Under the pieces are notes generated by a model. It had not been told where the DNA came from. It made no database searches and saw only the letters and a program-made list of their open reading frames with translations. A stretch of 20,167 nucleotides of DNA from UBA5734 sp964528645 (lineage in GTDB: Bacteria > Bacillota > Clostridia > Saccharofermentanales > UBA5734), in assembly GCA_964528645.1 (NCBI GenBank), contig CAZGSR010000043.1, positions 1 through 20,167 on the forward strand. The letters run 5' to 3'. The first letter of the stretch is position 1; each line of letters opens with the position of its first letter. Both the position numbers and the translations under genes were made by a program. Below, piece after piece: positions 14,810 to 20,167 of the stretch.

Positions 14810-15007
14810 CTACGGTTGATTGGGATTATCTATTTCTGCGATGATCGATTCCTTGAAAACAGAATCGATCAAATCACTTGCATATTGGCTCAGTGTACTG
14901 CGAAACAGCATGGCTACAGTCAGCATGACGGCGATGATGATCACCATCTCAAGCGTTCCAAATCCTTTTCTTGAATGGATGGGTCTGGCGATGTGGGTTT
15001 GTTTCAT
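14810..15007 (-). CDS. Flp1-family type IVb pilin
   Basis: A 65-residue prepilin. A basic leader ending RKG is followed by FGTLEMVIIIAVMLTVAMLF, a type IV pilin N-terminus: prepilin peptidase would cut after Gly15, leaving Phe as residue 1 and the conserved Glu as residue 5 of the mature pilin. The pattern LIDSVF after the hydrophobic helix is typical of the short Flp1-like pilins of Clostridia. The mature protein would have about 50 residues. A perfect AGGAGG (15016-15021 on the complement) suggests high translation, as expected for the major subunit. It is the only pilin in the locus; no prepilin peptidase gene is in the window. Confidence 0.85.
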   Translation of the reverse strand: MKQTHIARPIHSRKGFGTLEMVIIIAVMLTVAMLFRSTLSQYASDLIDSVFKESIIAEIDNPNQP

Positions 15008-15019
15008 ACGACATACCTC

Positions 15020-16561
15020 CTACAGGATCAACAGGGACAGGGATGGCCAGCCTGCAAGGGCCAGGACAGTCAGCAGATCGATCATCATGGGTAGTAGAAG
15101 ACGCAGGGATTTTTCTTCCAGCTCCTGACGCCGGCCTGTTCGCAACAATTGCCTTGAGTTAGCAGCCATCAGGACCAGCAGGTTGAGAATCTCACTGCTG
15201 CCTTCCCGTTCATACCGGGCCATTCCATGCCAGAAAGACTGGATTTCCGGTACAGGACATCGAAACGCCAGTTGTTCAGTGATCCAGTAAGTGGGACGGC
15301 CACCTTCGCTCTGCTGGCGAAAATAAGCCAGGTCCTGAGACAAGATGCTGGCGGAATCACGGGTCTGCCAGAGCTCGCCTGCCTCATGCAGAACCCGCGT
15401 AACTGAAAATCCAGAAATCAGACCATTGACCAGCCATGTGAAAAACAGGGGATAGATGAGGCGATACTGATTGGCCTGGCGGCGGCTGTTGTGGAGCAAG
15501 AGCAGGTCCTGGATGACTGAGACAGCTAACAGAAACACTGGAAAAAACAAGATGGATACCATTCCTGCAGCAATCCAGACCAGGGCAAGGAGTGAAGTCA
15601 CAACGATCAGGCCGGACTTGTACTGGAAGTAAGTTTTAGCCAGCGCAGGGGATCGAGCCAGGGCTTCGCTGACTGGATGGGTCATCTGTTTCAAAAACTT
15701 GGATTGATATGCTCGGGCAAGGATCAGGCCCCAGTTGTGTAACGCCGGAAATTGAATCTGGCTGGCTAGTGGCACTGGCTTGTTGAAACCCGCATCCGTC
15801 GAAGGGGTGCGACTGATCGCAACAGTCAGAACCAAGGCCAGACTGGATGCCAGGTACGCGAGGGCATAGACCGCTTGTGACCGGGGATCGGACACCAACC
15901 GGATCCTGTCCTGGACGGGAATCATCACCAGGGAACCATTGGCCAGAACAAATGGCATCAGGGTCAGGACCCAGGCTTCAGCGATTTTCTGGCTGTACTC
16001 TGCCCGGACCTCACGTTCCAATGCCAGAAACTCCAGCAGTGATTGATGACTGTCCCGGACAAAGCGGTCCAGGCGTCCGCCCATGGTGGCCAGTTTCGGC
16101 AGGGCAAGAATGACTGGGCGCAGGTTGGGACTGGGGAATTGGTCCAGCAACACCTGCAGTGCCTGGGCCAGATTGCCGCGCAGGCTGATCTGCTGGGCCA
16201 TCCGGCGCAGAGCGGCCTGGTAGCCAGGATCTGACCAGGACAGATTCTGGCGGTCTTGTACCTGGATAAAATTGAGAAAGGCTTTGTCGAGTGTTTCTCC
16301 AACTGAAAGCCGGGACGAAAGGAAGGCCAACATATCCAGATACTTTTCACTGGTCCGCAGGGCCGATTGATACCGGAAGAGCCACTGGAGCAGCAAGAAA
16401 AAGAGTATGCCCGACAGTGCAGCCAGAATCAGACGCCAGGATTGACTGAGCGGAAACAGCAGACTGGAGCCTAGAGCCAACAAAACACATGCCAGGATCT
16501 GACCTGACTGAGCCGTCAGTCGTTGTCGAAAAGCTGTAGTCTGACCTTCATTAATCATCAT
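15020..16561 (-). CDS. TadB-TadC-like fusion, inner-membrane platform protein (type II secretion F domains)
   Basis: A 513-residue membrane protein containing two type II secretion F modules. The first half (two N-terminal membrane helices at about 22-38 and 43-61; cytoplasmic YLDMLAFLSSRLSVGETLDKAF; PKLATMGGRLDRFV; membrane helices near 195-213 and 232-250) resembles TadB. The second half (membrane helices near 317-350; YPLFFTWLVNGLISGFSVTRVL; the C-terminal RRQELEEKSLRLLLPMMIDLL) resembles TadC. TadB and TadC are normally separate and together form the platform on which the TadA ATPase acts. No stop or frameshift is seen between them. The start overlaps the end of tadA by 11 bases, so translation is probably coupled. 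Confidence 0.8.
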   Translation of the reverse strand: MMINEGQTTAFRQRLTAQSGQILACVLLALGSSLLFPLSQSWRLILAALSGILFFLLLQWLFRYQSALRTSEKYLDMLAFLSSRLSVGETLDKAFLNFIQVQDRQNLSWSDPGYQAALRRMAQQISLRGNLAQALQVLLDQFPSPNLRPVILALPKLATMGGRLDRFVRDSHQSLLEFLALEREVRAEYSQKIAEAWVLTLMPFVLANGSLVMIPVQDRIRLVSDPRSQAVYALAYLASSLALVLTVAISRTPSTDAGFNKPVPLASQIQFPALHNWGLILARAYQSKFLKQMTHPVSEALARSPALAKTYFQYKSGLIVVTSLLALVWIAAGMVSILFFPVFLLAVSVIQDLLLLHNSRRQANQYRLIYPLFFTWLVNGLISGFSVTRVLHEAGELWQTRDSASILSQDLAYFRQQSEGGRPTYWITEQLAFRCPVPEIQSFWHGMARYEREGSSEILNLLVLMAANSRQLLRTGRRQELEEKSLRLLLPMMIDLLTVLALAGWPSLSLLIL

Positions 16562-17705
16562 GGATAGACCGCTCCTGCCAATTGCTGACTAGAACAGGCT
16601 CCAGTTCGAAACCAGATCCGGACCCAGTTTTGACCCGGCAAATCTGGTTGACTCGACGAATCCCTTCCGGAGAACGTTCCAGATGGACGATCAACTGGAG
16701 AGCGGACGAGACCAGGCGCACGATCGCATCCCAGGGCAAATGTATTTCCATCAGGACCATCAGTCCCAGCCGTTCCAGCATCTCCAGGGCAGAATTGGCA
16801 TGCCCGGTCGACATGGAGCCTGGGTGGCCCGTGTTCATGGCCTGGAGCATGGCAAAAACTTCAGCGCCGCGAACTTCCCCCACCAGAATCCGATCTGGAC
16901 GCATGCGCAAAGCAGACTGGATTAATGCTCCGAGGGAGATGGCTCCTCTCTGGTCTGGGCCAGGCTGGCGAGATTCTAATCGGACCCGGTTCGGCAGATC
17001 TTTGAGATCGAGTTCCGCAGAATCTTCGATTGTAATCACGCGCTCCTGGCGGGGAATGCTGGCAGATAATGCATTGAGAAAGGTGGTCTTGCCAGTTCCA
17101 GTACCCCCGGAAATGAACAGATTCTGACGCGCCTTTACGGCGGCAGACAGAAAGTCAGCTTCTGCCTGGCTGAGGAATCCAACTTGAACCAGCTCTGGCA
17201 GTTCCGGCCGCACTCCCGTGAATTTCCGGATCGACAGAACAGGACCTTCGGGAGCAACGGGAGGCAGAACGGCATGAACACGGCAACCATCTGGCAGACG
17301 CAGGCTGGCGATGGGTTCCTTTTCATTGATCAGACGGTTGGCCTGGCCAAAATAACGGCTGATCATGCCGGCGAGGTGATCAGCATGGTCAAACTGCAGG
17401 GGGGAAGGCGTGATCCGGCCCGATATCTCAATGAAAACCTGGTGAGGACCGTTGACCATGATTTCCGTGACAGCGGGATCATCCATCAGGGGCTGGAGAA
17501 CATCCAGCCCGCGCATGGCATGGAACAGGCGGTCTACAATCGCCTGCAGGTCCAGGACACCCAGACGAGAACCAGAGTAGTGGTCAAGCACGACATTGAG
17601 AATCAGTTTGCGCAGCTTCTTGTCATCATCAGGTTCGGACTTGATATCCTGCAACTGAAGGACCCGGTCGATCAGGTGCTGGCGGGTGGCAAAATCTGGC
17701 ATCAT
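16551..17705 (-). CDS. tadA: TadA/CpaF-type secretion ATPase
   Basis: A 384-residue cytoplasmic ATPase that powers Flp pilus assembly or secretion. After an N-terminal helical domain (LDVLQPLMDDPAVTEIMVNGP is the family signature at 67-87) comes the core: Walker A GGTGTGKTT (200-208), the Asp box VITIEDSAEL, Walker B RILVGEVRGAE with Glu277, and the His box SMSTGHANS (His302). All catalytic elements are intact. Family proteins form hexamers on the TadB/TadC platform. AGGGAGG lies ten bases before the ATG; a second ATG follows at once. It overlaps the next gene by 11 bases and follows the TadZ-like gene with a gap of 18 bases, so the cluster is one operon. Confidence 0.95.
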   Translation of the reverse strand: MMPDFATRQHLIDRVLQLQDIKSEPDDDKKLRKLILNVVLDHYSGSRLGVLDLQAIVDRLFHAMRGLDVLQPLMDDPAVTEIMVNGPHQVFIEISGRITPSPLQFDHADHLAGMISRYFGQANRLINEKEPIASLRLPDGCRVHAVLPPVAPEGPVLSIRKFTGVRPELPELVQVGFLSQAEADFLSAAVKARQNLFISGGTGTGKTTFLNALSASIPRQERVITIEDSAELDLKDLPNRVRLESRQPGPDQRGAISLGALIQSALRMRPDRILVGEVRGAEVFAMLQAMNTGHPGSMSTGHANSALEMLERLGLMVLMEIHLPWDAIVRLVSSALQLIVHLERSPEGIRRVNQICRVKTGSGSGFELEPVLVSNWQERSIHDD

Positions 17706-17723
17706 GGATAGAGCACCTCCCTC

Positions 17724-18731
17724 TTAGGACAATGGTTGCCTGAACCGGGTGGGATCTTGGCTGCCTGTTGCCTTCATTTCCAGGATCTGGCAGTTGACAG
17801 GGAGCCGGGCAATCAGCTCACCGAGTTCGCGCTGCGCACATTGGCTGGCCCAGTCAGATTCAGGGCCCAGATAAACAGCGAGCTGATCGGATAGGACGGC
17901 TATCTGTGCAATACGGCTGAAAGATAGGCCCTGGCAGTCCACCAGGACCGTTGGCAGGCCGGTGACAGACCCTGCCGCAAGATCACCTGCCAGCAAGCGG
18001 ATTTTCTCCCGGGTCAGGACGACGATGGCCTTTAGCCAAGTCGCATCTGCCAGCACGAGGTCATCGGAACGTTCGGCCGGCCTGAATTGCCAATACCCTC
18101 TGTCATGTCGTTCCAGATAGGTGCCCAGTTCACCCGGTGAAAGTGCGTCACCATTAGCCAGACGCAACAGCAGGTTGGTCAAATTTGGACCATTGCCAGG
18201 TGACTGGACCAGCCTCATCCTGTAATTAGGCATCAATGGCAAGTAGAACACCTCATGACCGGCGCTGCGTTGCTGGTCCAGCCAGTTCTCAACGTAGGCC
18301 AGGTGTCCCTCCCAACCCAGATCCAGTGCGACCGTCAGATAGATCGGACTCGGATTGCCGGGTGACTGGCTTAGCTGGGTATCCTGGCCGACTTGGTCTG
18401 CAGGCAGACGCTCCTTCAGGATGCTGGCCATCTGGCTGGCCGGCATCAGGCGGTATAAGGCAGTTGGATCGAGGGCATGGGCTGGCTTGAATTCCTGCCA
18501 GGGTATCCAGTGAATGGAAAGACCATCCAGAGACTCCTGGCGGAGCATCGAACTCAAGGCTGGATCGGCGACAACCACGATGCCATGCTCTGCCAGGGCT
18601 TCGATTTCCAGAGCGAGCCTGGGGTGATGGGCTGGTTTGGAGAGAATCGGTCGATCCAGCAAGTGGGCAAGACGTTCAGCCAGACGACTGGCATAGTAGG
18701 GGTCACGATCGATCAGAAGAATGGGCTGCAT
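17724..18731 (-). CDS. TadZ/CpaE-like protein with degenerate ATP-binding site
   Basis: A 335-residue protein by the ATG at 18731, chosen because GAGGTGA lies just before it and because a longer reading (from 18863) would run into the terminator upstream. The N-terminus (MQPILLIDRDPYYASRLAERL) looks like a receiver-type domain, as in CpaE/TadZ localisation factors. The following part has the layout of a MinD/ParA-type ATPase: a strand then LTVALDLGWEGHLAYVENWL where the KGGxGKT P-loop should be, VFYLPLMP as the second strand, and TVLVDCQGLSF as the counterpart of the hydrophobic-Asp strand. The P-loop residues are missing, so ATP binding is unlikely. The assignment rests on fold pattern and position before tadA; it is the least certain gene of the cluster. 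Confidence 0.55.
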   Translation of the reverse strand: MQPILLIDRDPYYASRLAERLAHLLDRPILSKPAHHPRLALEIEALAEHGIVVVADPALSSMLRQESLDGLSIHWIPWQEFKPAHALDPTALYRLMPASQMASILKERLPADQVGQDTQLSQSPGNPSPIYLTVALDLGWEGHLAYVENWLDQQRSAGHEVFYLPLMPNYRMRLVQSPGNGPNLTNLLLRLANGDALSPGELGTYLERHDRGYWQFRPAERSDDLVLADATWLKAIVVLTREKIRLLAGDLAAGSVTGLPTVLVDCQGLSFSRIAQIAVLSDQLAVYLGPESDWASQCAQRELGELIARLPVNCQILEMKATGSQDPTRFRQPLS

Positions 18732-18827
18732 GACAATCACCTCACCTTTTTCCTGGATGGCCAGATATTGGTCTGGCCAGACCTGTGCTTGGAATTCTAG
18801 CGCGAGGCGAGGTGGCAGGGGGCAGTG

Positions 18828-18833
18828 ATCATA
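18828..18833 (-). promoter_or_regulatory. Tentative -10 element of the Tad operon
   Basis: TATGAT on the minus strand, between the aldolase terminator and the TadZ-like gene, with no convincing -35 box. A promoter is expected here because a strong terminator lies upstream, but this hexamer is only the best visible candidate. Confidence 0.25.
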
Positions 18834-18861
18834 CGACAAAAACCGCCAGAATTCGACAGGC

Positions 18862-18903
18862 AAAAACGCCGGCCCTACAGCGTGCAGGGATCCGGCGCTT
18901 TTT
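18862..18903 (-). terminator. Strong intrinsic terminator after the aldolase gene
   Basis: CGCCGG (18867-18872) pairs with CCGGCG (18892-18897), and CCCT with AGGG inside, with a two-base bulge and nine-base loop. On the minus strand it is followed by five T residues; on the plus strand it is also followed by T residues, so it could stop transcription both ways. It separates the aldolase gene from the Tad operon. Confidence 0.85.
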
Positions 18904-18963
18904 CACTCGACAAGGCAGGTTGATTTTTTGGAATTGGACCTGAACAGGCCCTGTAGATCCAGA

Positions 18964-20004
18964 TTAGCCGGCTAGTTCAGTCAGCACTTCCAGGAGATGA
19001 TCGATGTCTTGTGGAGTGACCCAGTAGTGGCAGACCAGGCGGAACACACCTTCATCTGCGCCATTAATCAAAATCCGGCGCTGTTTAAGCTCGCTGACAA
19101 GGCGGTCTGCTGGCTCTGGATACTGGTCTAACCGGAAAAAGACCATGTTGATCTGGGGTTCACGCTCGATCTTGAACCATTTGTCGCCGAGCGATGCCAA
19201 TTTCCGGGCCAGGTAGCGGGCGTTCTGGTGGTCCTCGTCCAGCCGGAGAGTCATCTCCCGGAGGGCCAGCAAACCGGCTGCTGCCAGCACGCCAGCCTGG
19301 CGCATGCCACCCCCGAGGGTTTTGCGCTTGCGCCTTGCCAGCTCGATCACGTGCTTCGGACCGGCCAGAATTGAGCCAACTGGCGCACACAGGCCCTTGG
19401 ACAGGCAGACCATGACGGTGTCAGCCTCCCGGGCCAGCTCGGATGCTGGTATCCCAAGGGTTGTCACAGCATTGAACAATCGGGCCCCATCCAGATGGAC
19501 CGGGATCTGGTATCGAAGGGCCAGTTCCCGGACTGCCCGCATGTAGGCCAGATCGAGCACGGTCCCATCTGAGTCGGCATTTTCCAGACAGATCAGGCGG
19601 GTTGTCGGGCTGTGGATGTCTTCGGGAGTCTTGCGGATGGTGGCTTCGATCTGGTGGAGGTTCATCCTGCCGTTCTCCACCGGCAGGCAGCGCAGCTGGA
19701 CGCTGGACAGAAGTGCTGCCGCACCCGCTTCGTGCCAGACAATATGGCACCGGTCTGACAGAATGATTTCGTCACTGGGCCGGGTCTGGGCCATGATCGC
19801 CAGCTGGTTACCCATGGTCCCACTGGCGACAAACAGGGCGGCTTCCTTGCCCAGCATCTCAGCGGCACTTTTTTCCAGCTCCAGAACAGACGGATCGTCG
19901 CCGTACACATCATCACCGACCTCGGCTGTTGCCATGGCCTGGCGCATGGCATCGGTCGGCCAGGTCACCGTATCACTGCGCAAATCCATCCATTGTCCCA
20001 TCAT
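18964..20004 (-). CDS. ltaE: Low-specificity L-threonine aldolase
   Basis: A 346-residue PLP enzyme of the beta-eliminating lyase family, cleaving L-threonine or L-allo-threonine to glycine and acetaldehyde. The N-terminal DLRSDTVTWPT, GDDVYGDDPSV, FVASGTMGNQLA, HIVWHEAG and VHLDGARLFNA (the Asp that contacts the PLP ring nitrogen) are all standard. The PLP lysine is Lys203 in CLSKGLCAPVGS. The length is normal. GGAGG ten bases upstream precedes paired ATGs at 20004 and 20001; a third at 19989 is also possible. The gene is monocistronic by appearance: a promoter-like TATAAT lies upstream and a strong terminator follows. It supplies glycine, possibly in place of glyA, which often sits beside upp in related genomes but is absent here. 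Confidence 0.93.
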   Translation of the reverse strand: MMGQWMDLRSDTVTWPTDAMRQAMATAEVGDDVYGDDPSVLELEKSAAEMLGKEAALFVASGTMGNQLAIMAQTRPSDEIILSDRCHIVWHEAGAAALLSSVQLRCLPVENGRMNLHQIEATIRKTPEDIHSPTTRLICLENADSDGTVLDLAYMRAVRELALRYQIPVHLDGARLFNAVTTLGIPASELAREADTVMVCLSKGLCAPVGSILAGPKHVIELARRKRKTLGGGMRQAGVLAAAGLLALREMTLRLDEDHQNARYLARKLASLGDKWFKIEREPQINMVFFRLDQYPEPADRLVSELKQRRILINGADEGVFRLVCHYWVTPQDIDHLLEVLTELAG

Positions 20005-20075
20005 GTGTCCGTGTCCTCCAGAATCAAGATTGCCTCTGGACGGACAGTCTGACTGTACCGACCAGGCTTTTCCCC

Positions 20076-20084
20076 ATTATACCA
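20076..20084 (-). promoter_or_regulatory. Probable promoter (-10, extended) of the threonine aldolase gene
   Basis: On the minus strand, TGG is followed by a perfect TATAAT, giving an extended -10 about 70 bases before the gene. The -35 position falls within the arm of the hairpin at 20095-20122 and does not resemble TTGACA, which an extended -10 can tolerate. Confidence 0.5.
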
Positions 20085-20094
20085 ATATGCCGAT

Positions 20095-20122
20095 GCAAAG
20101 AGCCGCTGACTCGGCTCTTTGC
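20095..20122. terminator. Perfect 11-base hairpin upstream of the aldolase gene
   Basis: GCAAAGAGCCG (20095-20105) and CGGCTCTTTGC (20112-20122) pair fully around a six-base loop. It probably terminates a gene that lies to the right on the minus strand, although no T-run follows on that strand; on the plus strand it is followed by TTATTA. Because it covers the -35 area of the aldolase promoter it could also act as an operator. The last 45 bases of the window show no recognisable gene. Confidence 0.55.
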
Positions 20123-20167
20123 TTATTACCGTGAAAGGTAGTGCAGAAATATGGCATGGGATCACCC

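Noticed and set aside
1..20167. CRISPR arrays, insertion sequences, integrases, defence genes
   Set aside because: No regularly spaced repeats, transposase motifs or known defence domains were seen; gene content is mostly housekeeping plus one Tad locus.

Overview
The window looks like chromosomal DNA from a moderately GC-rich Bacillota bacterium, most likely a Clostridia-type anaerobe. This is inferred from gene content and not from any marker gene: a NusG-II/Gx-transporter pair, the rpiB-upp-atp gene order typical of Gram-positives, a clostridial-style Tad/Flp locus with an Flp1-type pilin and a DUF6382-FHA protein, and strong AGGAGG ribosome binding sites throughout. No rRNA, tRNA, CRISPR array, insertion sequence or prophage gene was recognised.

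Layout. 1-375 is non-coding. 376-3951 (+) is a tightly packed run: NusG-II domain membrane protein, Gx-type transporter, PAP2 phosphatase, THUMP RNA methyltransferase and sugar-phosphate nucleotidyltransferase. 3952-4235 is an intergenic region with a striking cluster of DnaA boxes. Then come proA (4236-5525), rpiB (5657-6112) and upp (6219-6848), the last closed by a strong terminator. 6990-13511 (+) is the F1Fo ATP synthase operon in the order a, c, b, delta/alpha, gamma, beta, epsilon. On the minus strand 18731 to 13534 is a compact Tad-type pilus/secretion operon, transcribed in the order TadZ-like protein, TadA ATPase, TadB-TadC fusion, Flp1-like pilin, DUF6382-FHA protein. It meets the ATP synthase operon tail to tail with a 22-base gap. 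Upstream of it, behind a strong terminator, is a threonine aldolase gene (20004 to 18964, -).

The most unusual feature is the ATP synthase. There is no separate atpH and no room for one. The open reading frame that should be atpA begins with about 80 residues that match the C-terminal, b-binding domain of subunit delta, followed by an acidic linker and a complete alpha subunit. The N-terminal domain of delta, which normally clasps the alpha N-termini, is absent. If real, the peripheral stalk is attached covalently to alpha, and all three alpha copies would carry a stalk-docking domain. The beta subunit also has altered versions of two very conserved motifs (NEPPGAR and DELSEED), consistent with a divergent enzyme. 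The c subunit lacks the Na+ ligands seen in Na+-coupled rings, so proton coupling is predicted.

Other items worth checking are the DnaA-box cluster before proA, a nearly identical 21-base element found both at 158-178 and before upp, the TadB-TadC fusion, and the TadZ-like protein whose P-loop has degenerated. All family assignments rest on reading motifs in the translated sequence; no database search was possible.
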